DNA of 64,000 bases from Symbiodinium natans (GCA_905221605.1 CAJNDS010001890.1:370001-434000); one strand, 5' to 3'; numbered from the stretch's first letter, positions 55,173 to 64,000 are shown. Made by a program: numbers and translations. Notes: generated from the letters alone by a model not told the origin.

Positions 55173-56824
55173 GGGGTGGTGCTAAACCGCTAAAACCTTC
55201 TATAAAATAAACAAAAAAACCAGACGCTGCCGCAGGTCGACGTCAGACGCTCAGGGGAAGCACAGGGACGAGGGTACTTAGGGTTTAGGGCTCTAAGGAC
55301 CCTGCAACCGATCTTAATGGCAAGGGATGGCTCCACATACTAACGTGTCAACCATCAACTTGAACATAAAAACCCAAGGCGCAAACCCCTAGACGCCTGA
55401 AGCCTAACCTAACGAATATTAAAGCTCACAACCCACACCTTAAGAACAAAACAGCTAGCAACCCACGCCCGGGAGGAAAACATGCCAAAACAACCTAGCC
55501 AAATAGGGTCTTACTTAGGGTTTCGGGTGGAAGTATCATCCTTTAAAGCTTTTTCTCAAGCCCCCAAAACAGAGTTAGGGTTTAGGGTTTAAAGAGTTTA
55601 GGTAGGCAGTGCTGGAGGAAGTTTCGGGCCCAAACCCAAGCCCTTCAACCACAACCCACCTAAACCCTCAAACCCTCAATGCCCCAAGTCATAGACCCCA
55701 AAGCCGTGGTAAATCCCAAACTCCTAAAGCCACAAAAACCCTCAAACCACAGACTGCGAGACAAGCCCGAGAACCCTAAGACCCTAAAACCCTAAACCCT
55801 AAACCCCCAAACCCAACACCCATCCATGTCTGGCGGTGGACTTCATGAGCGGCGGCCACTGCAGCTTTTCAGGGTTCCGATGGTCCCAGGAATTCCGATG
55901 GACCCCAGGGTCAACGGGACCGATGGTCCCAGGGGGGGGAATGTTGTGTTGGTTGGGTTTGGGGGTTTGGGGTTTGGGGTTTGGGGTTCCTGGCAAAGCC
56001 TGTTTGAGGCCCATTGATTTGTACAACTAAACCCACATTTAGCCCTAAAACCCGCACCCTAAACCCTAGTAAATCCTAAACCAGTTTGAAGTTAGGGATC
56101 CTGGGGAGGCTCGCGGGCTGTCCGGACCCTGGCAGTGATTGAATCTTCCGCATGTAAGGGGGCAGGCAGCGGCAACACTGTTGCAGTGGAAAATTTGAGC
56201 AGCATAGGAAACAACAAACACTAAACCTAGCCAACGTTAGGGGCAAATTGTGGAACGAAGAGCCCGACTTGCAAACCTGGTTTTTGAACCAGACTTCAGC
56301 CGGAAGTCTGGTTTTTTCGCGGCGCAAACCCAGTTGTCTTTTCAGTTGCCTTGCCCGGGGGGAAAGGCAACCGGGGGGAAAGGCAATTGGGCGAACTCTC
56401 CTTAATTCAGTTGCCTTTGCGGGGGGAAAGGAAATTGGGCGAACTCCCCTTAATTCAGTTGCCTTTCGGGCGAACTCCCCTTAAAGACCCTCCCTTTTGC
56501 CGGGGGAAAGGAAATTGGGCGAACTCCCCTTAAAGACTCCGAGAAAGGAAATTGGGCGAACTCCCCTTAAATGCCCCCCTTCAAACGTCCTCGATGCGAA
56601 CGAATAAACCAGAAGAAATAAGTGAGCAAGTTGGATGTCCTCGACGCGAATTAGTTTTTTTGGAAAGCTGGAAGCTGGATGTCCTCGATGCGAATTGGTC
56701 TCTTAGAAAGTTGGATAGCCTCGATGCGAATTAGTCAATTTAAACGTCAATTCCAGAAGAAACACATGAGAAAGTTGGATGGGAAAATAAAAAACTATTT
56801 CAATTATTCTTAACGGCCGACCAG
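55173..56824. other. Intergenic, repeats only
   Basis: Scattered CCCTAAA/TTTAGGG patches (55265, 55575, 55780), a GATGGTCCCAGG short duplication (55880-55935), a repeated GGGGGGAAAGG(C/A)AA(C/T)TGGGCGAACTCC-like unit of ~45-60 bp (56350-56575), and a repeated GATGTCCTCGA(C/T)GCGAATT unit (56585-56735). No gene supported. Confidence 0.5.
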
Positions 56825-59800
56825 ATTAATGCGCCGTTGTTTTTTCTTGCGGGGAGGCTCGACGAGCTTAGGGGAAAACGTGCCGAGTTAGTTCACTTTG
56901 CTTTGGGCGCCTTACAACCAGGCTCCGAGGCTACAAGTTTAAATAAAAAAACCAACAAAAAAGAACAGACTTTAGTCTTACGCAGGGCCCGACTGCAAAC
57001 ACCCCCCCCCCCCCCGCCAGCAGGGGCCGTAAAACAGTCACGCATGCGCGCGACCGTTTTAAGGCCTTTCCCCGGGACCCCTTGCGACGGTTTTACCGAC
57101 CCCCGCCGCCAGCAGGGGTCCGTAAAACAGTCCGGACCCGATCCCAGCCACCCCCTCATGACAGATACGCACGACCGTTTTAAGGCCTCCCGGCGGCAGC
57201 GGGACGAAGGCACAGGACCCACTGCAAGGGTCAAAGAAATAATAAGCTAAGTTCGAAATCAATCCAAACCCTTGACCCTTGATGGCAAGGGGGGATCTGA
57301 GAAGCCGGCCAAGAAAGCGAGGAAGGGGCCATAAGCGGCCGACTCCGGGCTCAGCCGTTGCTTGCACCGCAGTCCAAGACGTGGACACTGCAGGTGATGC
57401 TTGCCTCGGCGGGCACACCCTGTCACGCCGGTGCGTCAAGCATTTTGAACATGTCACACATCGCCAGCCGCCAGACATGTTTCACAAGCCAAACGGCTGC
57501 AAGGTGTTCCCCCAGTTCGGTAGCAAGAATGGTCTTCTCTTTAAACCGGCTTTCACCGGGACACCACGTGGCAACACTGCCGGGTTCTATTTTCTATACC
57601 CAAGGATTTCGAGCAAAAGCACCAAGAAACCCCAGAAATACCCTAAATTTCAGACAACGATTGTATTACCTAGAAAAACTCAATTCGCAACAAGTTGCGT
57701 TTTGTGTTTTCCTAGGGAGGACCGAAACAGTGCAACACGAACCCAAACGCGCGTTCCCTTGTGGGCAAACTCAACTCGCAACCATTTGCATTACGTGCTT
57801 CCCTATGGATTTTGGACCGAAACACCAGATCGACAAGCCCAAAACGTGCATTCCCTTGGGAAAACTCAATTCGCAACTAGTTGCGTTAAGTGTTTTCCTA
57901 TGGATTCTGGGCCGAAACATCGAATCACAAACGCCGCCCATCTGTCCTCGACGTCACAGCGCAAGCTGGGCAGGAGACACAGCTGCCATTGCCTTGTTTT
58001 GGTACGGGCTGCTGCAGCCGACTGGGGCTGTTGCAGCCATCTGAGCCTATGCTCTAAACCCTAAACCCTAAACCCTAAACCCTAAACCCTAAACTTAAAT
58101 AAACCCTAATTCCGGCTCTTGCTGGTGTGGGTAGCTGTCGCCTGCTATAGGTCTTTCTTGGGTTTACGATTCAATTCCGGATATTGTTTTCCAGATATGC
58201 GGATGTGACTGGTTGCGCCCAATGCTTGTTCAGAACTTACTTCAAGAGAATCTATATATTGGGGCAGGGAGGAACGCCAACAGAAACTGGGACATACAGG
58301 AGCACCTCAAGGCAGAACAAAGGAGACACAAATAAAAACACAAAAAAGCACAGACTTACGCAGGCAAGCCGTGCGTCCTTCAGGGGCCAAAGTGCGAATC
58401 CAGATCGTGTCTCAAGAACAGATTTGGGTTTCGCGCCTGCCCCGAACGAAACAAGCTTGGGACAAACAACCTCCTGACAAGTCGGGACTATGCACCGCGC
58501 GCGTTTCAGAGCCCAAGGAACGCATCTACACCTCCCAAGAAGAACGGGGTTTTGCCGTTCGACAAGTCTCCAGACCCTTAGAAACCTTTACATAACAGCC
58601 CTTAATCTTCACCCTAAATTCTGAATCCGCGCCGTTCTTGACTTAGTATGTCGGAAAACAGCCCGAAAGACCCCCCCAAACCTTCACTCACGGACAGCCC
58701 CCGTGCGCGTAACAGGGCCCAAAGTGCGCATCCAGACGCGTCGCAAGAACAGATCCGGGGTGTCGCACCCCCCCCCCCCCCCGCACGAAACAAGCAAGCC
58801 TGGGACAAACAACTTCCCCACAGGTCGGGAACACCGCGCGCAAAGAACGCATCTAGCCACCACCCAAGAAGAACGGGCACACCCTTAGAAACCTTCAACA
58901 ACCCTTAATCTTCACCCTAGATTCTGAATCCGCGCCATGTTCTTGCCTTGTAATATCTCACAAAAAATAGCCCAAAAGACCCCCCCAAACATTCACGGAC
59001 AGCCCCCATGCTCGTTTCAGGGCCCAAGGTGCACATCCAGACGTGTCTCAAGACCAGATTTGAGGGTTTCGCACTCCCCGCCCGAACGAAACAAGCCTGG
59101 AACAAACAACCTCCCCACAGGTCGGGAATAGTCAGAGCCCAAGGAACGCATCTAGCCACCTCCCAAGAAGAACGGTTTGCTATTGCCGTTCGCCTTAGAA
59201 AGCCTTAGAAACCTTTGACAACCCTTGATCTTCGCCCTAAATTCTGAATCCGCGCCGTGTTCTTGCCTTGATATGTCGCAAAAAAAACTCCTGAAATGCG
59301 CGTCCAGGCAGGAGATCTCCAAGGTCAGGCATCTTCGAAACGACGAGAAAGAAGTAGGGCCACGACCTGGAGAAGGGCGCCGGACCGACACACGCAAGCA
59401 GACATGCCTCAGGAAAAAAGCGCTCGTGCGATAAATCACGAGCCGCCGCTCACTGCTGTCTGCTCCGTGAGAACAGAAGTCAGCGTGCGGAATCAATGTC
59501 CACACGCAAGGGCAGGGCCACCATGGATAAGTTCACGGGAAGCCTGGTTTGGCTGCGCCCCATCCGCCATTCATGAGAATGCATCTGAGCATGCCTTGGG
59601 GGAATAAGGTCTGGGGAGACCACTGCCACCTACCCGATATGTCACATGTGCCTCGAGTGAGATGATGCAAATCTGCAGTCCGGTCCGGTCCATTCCTGTC
59701 CCAAACCCAACAAATCCCCAACGCCCCAGCATACTCGATCAGCGCATCATTGAAGAAGGCGCCGGGTCGGCCTGGCAAGATCCGTCCCTTTTCCAGACGA

Positions 59801-60311
59801 AACGGTTACCCAACATGTCGGCGTGTCGTGTCCGGCATTCATGTACAACTCGAACCCCCCTTTGACGAAAGCCGCGTGAGCAGAGAATCTCCCGTCCCAA
59901 GTTTGAGAGCTGGTAAGATATGAAGCCGGACAGCAAACCTGCGATCGAAACCCAGCACCCAGAAAGTTGCCAAGCCTTTCAAGAGGAAGATCTGAGTGAA
60001 GGGCGGAGCGTGAACAAGGTGAAGATCCAGGACTTGGTAGAGGGACCGGAGAATCTCACCCAGGCAAGGGGTGCTATGTTTCTCAGGGGAAGAGAGCCTT
60101 CGGCTTCGGGAAGCACAGATCTCATGCGCTATCAAGTCAAGCCGCGCTAGCTCAGATGGAACCATGTGTCTTAACAGCCCTGAAACCGTCCACCAAAACG
60201 CAAGTCACCCAAATCTTTGAAGGGCTCGGGATCTAGAGCTGTCTCTCACTCTCCAGCTCATGCAATTTGGTGCACGGCCTCCGAACTCTGCGATGTTGTG
60301 AGCTATTTCTG
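56825..60311 (+). repeat. Dispersed repeat element, copy 2 (~3.5 kb)
   Basis: Direct-orientation partner of 9105-11815. Its length difference is mostly an internal ~300-335 bp unit present three times here (marker CGAAACAAGC…GGGA/GGAACAAACAAC at about 58448, 58785 and 59087) but little more than once in copy 1. It includes the core shared with 12185-12897, a CCCTAAA patch at 58052-58095 and a C homopolymer at 57000-57016. Open frames in different phases do not agree between copies. Confidence 0.75.
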
Positions 60312-60620
60312 TGACAGGTGACTACCCTGGGCATCCGTTATTGATTCTAATCAATAAACTTTTATTGATATTGATCCATGGTTTTTTTCATATAATATAT
60401 ATTGAAGATGATGGTGTTGTAATCAATATACATATTCAATACGAATCACCCTACAAAACAAGCTGAAATTCCATATATTTGCATATGAAAAGCACCTTCA
60501 AAATCAATAGCAAAACTCGATAAATGCATACCAAAAACCACTAAATCTACATCTATATATATGTATATATCATCTTGAAAATCAGTCCAAAATTAATGCC
60601 TAAACCCTAAACCCTAAACC
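60312..60620. other. AT-rich spacer
   Basis: AT-rich with an AATCAATAAAC/TTTATTGATATTGATC inverted repeat (about 60348-60377), TATATA stretches and a small CCCTAAACC patch at 60600-60625. No gene. Confidence 0.4.
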
Positions 60621-60704
60621 TAAACCTTGGGGGCTCTTTCTACTCAGCTTGCCGCAGGCAAGTCTCTTGGCCACGGCCTCTTAGGCTGCAGCAACGGTGT
60701 GAAA

Positions 60705-60778
60705 CCCTTTGCTCCAGGGCGCCCTTTCCTCAAGGGCCGACAGCCTTTTCACAAGGATGCCATCCTTTTCTCAAGGGT
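60705..60778 (+). repeat. Hairpin cluster, family B, 3' end of gene
   Basis: 60721-60737 (6 bp stem GCCCTT, loop TCCTC), 60743-60755 (4 bp, loop TTCAC) and 60762-60778 (6 bp with one T-G pair, loop TTCTC), plus a decayed copy at about 60706-60720. The last one overlaps the stop codon of the minus-strand gene. Confidence 0.75.
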
Positions 60779-62732
60779 CTTCTTCCTCCTCTTCCTTGCC
60801 AATGCAGAAGCCCGGCCTTGTAAGCTGGAAGTGCAGCAGCAGCTTCCACTTATCGGCCACTTTGCAGCTGATCCGTGTAGACTTGAGCCCGAAGGCGGTG
60901 CTGTGTGCTATGCGGGACATGGCACCCACGTAGTCTTCGGACCGGAAGTTCCAGTGGAAGCGGGGATTCATGTCCTTAGAGGACAGGATCATGTGCTGGT
61001 AGCTGTGGTGCTTGTGCACGACATGGAAGAGGTTCCTTTCCTCAAGGATACTCCAGTCATGCAAGTCCGCATAAAGCCCGCAGAATTGATCAATGCCCAG
61101 GTCCCAGGCTCTGTTGTACTCTTCCTCGGAAAGAAACATGGGTGCCTGGTCAAAGAGGTCGTTGAGGTCACAGAAAGCTTGTAGGCACTGCTTCATCTGC
61201 TGCTCGTGCCTTTTACCAAGGTCCGTGAGCAGCGACTTGAGCACAGGCAACAAAGCCGGGGCAAGGTGTTTCAACTCTGCTGCTTTGACTCCCAGGAAAG
61301 GGTGCGACTTGTACGGAGCAAGGGGGTCGCAGAACATGGACAGCCGAAGATTTGTGAGGCGGCAAGCAGTCTTGTTGGCCTGGTAGACCTTCTGCACTTC
61401 AGAGAAGACGACCCCCAATCTCTGAGCCGGCGGCACCGAGCATGTGGCTCCCTTGCCCTCGTAGTAACACAAATAGTGCAACAAGGAGCCAAGGAGATGG
61501 CTCCCGACGCCTTTGCCGTAAACGACATGCAAGGCGTCGTGTCGCACTAATCGTGTCGTCACTCCAGGAATGGAGAAGAGGGGATGGGAGCGGCCGCCTT
61601 TTCCCAAGGCGGCTTCGCCTTTTCTCAAGGCGGCAGCCGTGTCGAAGTGCTCGTAGGATTGCTTCTCCCACCTGAGCTCCTTCACACTTTTACCAAGTGG
61701 ACACGGCTGCTTCTTGAACACCGGTCGCTGGCAGTCGCACTCGAAACAAGGGAACTTGTTGTTCCAATGCGGCAAGTGCAGAACGTTGGAGTAGAAGTCT
61801 TGATCCCCTTGAATACTCCAAATGACTGCCCTGTACCCTTTAAACAAGGGCTTCCCGGCGTCTTCGGCGAACTTGGCGAACTCTTTTACCAAGGGCTCGC
61901 CATTCGGACCCGCCGTTGGGTGGAAGCCTTTTAGCAAGGCTTCGAAGGACCACCGCATCAACTCGTACATCGGGGTCCATGTGTCCTCGCTGGTGGCCGA
62001 TTTCGGCCACACGGCCATGTGAAGGTGGGAGTCCAAGCTCGACTTCTGATTCAGCAAGGACCCCCAGGACCAGCACATTAAACTGTCTCGCTGCTGGTAC
62101 TCCACTCCGTCGGCGTGGATGTAGAGTGGGATCGTCCGATCTTTCTTTTGAACCCTTTTATCAAGGGCTATAGGGTGCATGTCCAGGCGGTCGTCCTGGA
62201 CACCTTCCACTCCATCCCAGAAGCTCGCCAAACCCGAAGTCGCGAAGACCGCATGAAACTCGTCCGGATAAAATTGCCCCAGTTCTGCAAACACAACATG
62301 CGGCAACATCATGGCGGCCTGGGCACTGTCCTTAGTGCCCGACTTCGGGTCGAGGCACTGCACTTTTAGCAAGTGGGCAGGGGTCATCCGGCTCCTTTTA
62401 CCAAGGAGCCGGAGCAGGTCTCGGGAAATGTTCCCTTTATGCCTGCTGAAGGAGCCTGCTTGGCCCAGAGCCACCAACTCCGGATGGCCTGCTCCATCTA
62501 AAGTGGCACAACGGGCCAGGTCAGCTACCATCGTAGCTGACACCAAGCCCTTGCACCACAGCTCTAGGAGCCGAGTGCTCAAGGCACTCGGCTCCTGATC
62601 CATTTCGCAAGGATCAGAGCCCAGACCCGTTTCCCAGGGGTCTGGGCTCGCTGCTTCGCCAGCTGCCACCTCAGCTTCAACCTTCTGTCGCTGCCATCCT
62701 CGTAGTCTTTTCGCTTTCCTGCCCGTCTCCAT
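60771..62732 (-). CDS. Transposase-like protein with hairpins embedded in the frame, 653 residues
   Basis: Intronless frame METGRKAKRLRGW… to TGA at 60771. Regions: GNISRDL (100-106), a LPH segment (143), IHADGVEYQQ around Asp208, CWSWGSLLNQKSSLDS, W252-TPMYE, WSIQGDQDFYSNVLHLPHWN, PCFECDC (C329/C332/C334, possible zinc site), RHDALHVVYGKGVGSHLLGS (His398/Asp399/His402) and a Glu-rich tail. Conserved Asp/His pairs plus the Cys cluster suggest an RNase H-like transposase of a tnp2-like type, but this is inference. It is a paralogue of the 20884-22533 gene. At least thirteen family B hairpins lie inside the frame (list in the next entry). Frame integrity over 1.96 kb argues for recent function. 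Confidence 0.72.
   Translation of the reverse strand: METGRKAKRLRGWQRQKVEAEVAAGEAASPDPWETGLGSDPCEMDQEPSALSTRLLELWCKGLVSATMVADLARCATLDGAGHPELVALGQAGSFSRHKGNISRDLLRLLGKRSRMTPAHLLKVQCLDPKSGTKDSAQAAMMLPHVVFAELGQFYPDEFHAVFATSGLASFWDGVEGVQDDRLDMHPIALDKRVQKKDRTIPLYIHADGVEYQQRDSLMCWSWGSLLNQKSSLDSHLHMAVWPKSATSEDTWTPMYELMRWSFEALLKGFHPTAGPNGEPLVKEFAKFAEDAGKPLFKGYRAVIWSIQGDQDFYSNVLHLPHWNNKFPCFECDCQRPVFKKQPCPLGKSVKELRWEKQSYEHFDTAAALRKGEAALGKGGRSHPLFSIPGVTTRLVRHDALHVVYGKGVGSHLLGSLLHYLCYYEGKGATCSVPPAQRLGVVFSEVQKVYQANKTACRLTNLRLSMFCDPLAPYKSHPFLGVKAAELKHLAPALLPVLKSLLTDLGKRHEQQMKQCLQAFCDLNDLFDQAPMFLSEEEYNRAWDLGIDQFCGLYADLHDWSILEERNLFHVVHKHHSYQHMILSSKDMNPRFHWNFRSEDYVGAMSRIAHSTAFGLKSTRISCKVADKWKLLLHFQLTRPGFCIGKEEEEEDP
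61034..62649 (+). repeat. Family B hairpins inside the coding sequence
   Basis: Positions and stem/loop: 61034-61048 (TCCTT, TCCTC), 61208-61222 (GCCTT, TTACC), 61593-61613 (GCCGCCTT, TTCCC), 61616-61632 (CGCCTT, TTCTC), 61685-61699 (CACTT, TTACC), 61846-61860 (CCCTT, TAAAC), 61881-61895 (CTCTT, TTACC), 61923-61943 (GAAGCCTT, TTAGC), 62153-62167 (CCCTT, TTATC), 62361-62375 (CACTT, TTAGC), 62387-62413 (11 bp TCCGGCTCCTT, TTACC), 62595-62617 (9 bp, one mismatch, TTCGC), 62617-62649 (14 bp, one mismatch, TTCCC). Two other hairpins are at 62520-62541 (9 bp GTCAGCTAC, loop CATC) and 62566-62596 (13 bp AGGAGCCGAGTGC, loop TCAAG). All family B copies point the same way. Confidence 0.85.
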
Positions 62733-62747
62733 GCAGCACTGCAGGAT

Positions 62748-62790
62748 AGCCTTTTCTCAAGGCTGCCTAGGCCTTTCAGCAAGGCTTAGG
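62748..62790 (+). repeat. Double hairpin, family B, just upstream of the start codon
   Basis: 62748-62764 (6 bp AGCCTT, loop TTCTC) is followed after one base by 62766-62790 (10 bp CCTAGGCCTT with one G-T pair, loop TCAGC). It lies 16 bp 5' of the ATG at 62732 (minus strand), so it would sit in the 5' untranslated region. Confidence 0.8.
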
Positions 62791-63292
62791 AAAAACCATT
62801 CCTCAAGGCACGGCTAGAAGAGTTTAGGGCTGGACTTTAGGGCTGAAGCTTTCCTGCAGGGTCTGAGCCTTGAGCTTAAAGCTTTAGGGGCCAAGAACGT
62901 GCTGTGAAGCTTGTGCAGAGGCTGCAGGGTCTCAGGCTGGGGCTTAAAGCTTCAGGGTCCCAGAACCTACTCTGCTCACTCTACCTGGGGCCGAAACTGC
63001 AGGCAGGGGCGGCTTCAGTAGCAAGCAGGAAGCAAACACGACCTACACGAAACACTTGCCGGCAGCATATATAATGTTTCTTCAAGTGGGAACAGCAGGA
63101 ATGCTGGGTCTCGGAAAACAGCAAGCTATAAGCCGGTGCAACAAGAACACAAATGTATTTAGTCATGGGTATATCTAGAAATCTTTTTCTAAAACCACTA
63201 GAAAGACCATGCCCCGGCTGATGCTGAAATTTGCTATGCAGTGACACACGTGTGAGACGACAGCCTTTCAGCGGTCGCCAACACCGGTCACA

Positions 63293-63417
63293 GGGCGACC
63301 TTTTAGCAAGGTCGCCCGCACAGGCGCTCAGGGAGAACCTCGAGGCCCCCTTTTCTCAAGGTAGGGCCCTTGTAAAGCAAAACTGCTCAAAGTGCCGGAG
63401 AGCCTTTTCTCAAGGCT
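63293..63417 (+). repeat. Hairpin cluster, family B, intergenic
   Basis: 63293-63317 (perfect 10 bp stem GGGCGACCTT, loop TTAGC), 63349-63361 (4 bp, TTCTC) and 63401-63417 (6 bp AGCCTT, TTCTC). Between and after them is a direct repeat of CCCTTGT(A/C)AAGCAAAACTGC at about 63367 and 63441. The rest of 62791-63476 shows no gene. Confidence 0.75.
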
Positions 63418-63476
63418 GTGGAGGGCCCTCCAGCAGAGGACCCTTGTCAAGCAAAACTGCAGCAAAGGCAGACTTC

Positions 63477-64000
63477 TCACTTTTTCGAGGAAGCCTTCGA
63501 GGCAGTCTTTCTGGCCAGCTGGTTCAGCTCTTTGGCTTCGTCTTTGGCGGCTTTAGCAGCCGCAGCTGCTTCGGTGAGAAGCTCTTTGAGGCCCTTGAAG
63601 GAAAGCCCCTTCTCTTTCTTGACCAGCACAACTTTCAGGGCTTCGTGGTACTTGTAGCAGTCTGCCAAAGTGGCCTCTGCTTCCTTCTTCGCCACTTTCG
63701 TGAGTCGCTTGCTGGCGGTCGCCATTTTGATTGCTGCCTCCAAATCCGAGCCTTCCCGAGACATCTGATCTCGCGCTTTCTTGGCTTTCCCGAGTGCCTT
63801 GTGCCAGCTTTCCTCGGTCTCCTCTTCCTCGACTTTGCCGTCCTGAAGGGCCAGCTGGTTGTCCTCCTTTTCCTGAAGAGCTTGCTGTCCCTTGGCAGAG
63901 CCTTTGCCTTTCTTGCCCCAGTCGCCTTTTCCCAAGGCCTTTCCTCCGCCGCCGCCCTTTCCTTTGCCTTTTCCTTCCTGCACGTCTTGAAGCAGAAGGG
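63477..64000 (-). CDS. Coiled-coil/basic protein, C-terminal part, open at the window edge
   Basis: The frame enters from the right edge and ends at TGA (63477). It reads a Gly/Lys-rich start (KGKGGGGGKALGKGDWGKKG), a Gln/Glu stretch, then helical WHKALGKAKKARDQMSREGS, ATASKRLTKVAKKEAEATLA, VKKEKGLSFKGLKELLTEAA and a Lys/Ser tail. The charged helical design resembles the N-terminal half of the 549-residue protein. With the 653-residue gene directly downstream on the same strand, the two may be one ancestral gene split in two. A family B hairpin (63924-63938, stem GCCTT, loop TTCCC) encodes ALGKG here. Confidence 0.6.
   Translation of the reverse strand, partial: LLLQDVQEGKGKGKGGGGGKALGKGDWGKKGKGSAKGQQALQEKEDNQLALQDGKVEEEETEESWHKALGKAKKARDQMSREGSDLEAAIKMATASKRLTKVAKKEAEATLADCYKYHEALKVVLVKKEKGLSFKGLKELLTEAAAAAKAAKDEAKELNQLARKTASKASSKK

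Noticed and set aside
1-64000. Dinoflagellate spliced-leader RNA gene
   Set aside because: I looked for CCGTAGCCATTTTGGCTCAAG or its complement and found no match by eye; a computed search would be decisive.

Overview
The window looks like nuclear DNA of a dinoflagellate. The evidence is: abundant TTTAGGG/CCCTAAA tracts scattered inside the sequence; GC-rich exons in AT-poorer introns; GT-AG introns plus at least one apparent GC-AG intron; about 30 kb in which every supportable exon is on one strand; and several protein families I associate with dinoflagellate genomes (remembered, not searched). I see no bacterial operons, ribosome binding sites, tRNAs, rRNAs or CRISPR arrays. I cannot name the species.

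Layout. 0-2.9 kb: C-rich tracts and telomere-like repeats. 3.0-4.3 kb: a complete three-exon membrane-protein gene (minus). 5.25-7.25 kb: a ~2 kb palindrome. 7.6-8.3 kb: a tandem duplication, one copy interrupted by a ~148 bp insert. 9.1-12.9 kb: a dispersed repeat plus an inverted partial copy, with its partner at 56.8-60.3 kb. 14.2-15.1 kb: a ~385 bp tandem repeat. 15.9-22.5 kb: three intronless plus-strand genes (zinc-binding-like, acylated Cys-rich, coiled-coil) separated by clusters of small hairpins. 22.6-24.9 kb: C-rich and minisatellite DNA. 25.0-54.2 kb: a unidirectional minus-strand block of multi-exon genes, including Lys/Glu-rich proteins, two transposase-like genes, a cytosine-C5 DNA methyltransferase, and a truncated LINE reverse transcriptase bounded by telomere-like tracts. 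60.8-64.0 kb: two minus-strand genes; the larger is a paralogue of the 20.9 kb gene.

The most unusual signal is a set of three short hairpin families. Family A (15.9-20.7 kb) has a GGCA/TGCC core, a G-N-G-A loop, and outer stems that differ in sequence but still pair. Family B (60.7-63.95 kb) has a CTT/AAG core, a five-base loop ending in C, and stems up to 14 bp. Family C (8.5 and 14.05 kb) has loop GCTCA or GTTCA. Family B copies lie inside open reading frames, are read as Leu-x-Lys in two of the three frames, and one copy supplies the stop codon of the 653-residue gene. The pairing of unrelated outer arms points to selection on, or copying of, a folded structure.

Limits: most minus-strand genes in 26-52 kb are given as exon-bearing intervals because I could not resolve every splice site. 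Introns were phase-checked only for the genes at 3.0-4.3 kb, 52.8-53.6 kb and the last intron at 25.2 kb.
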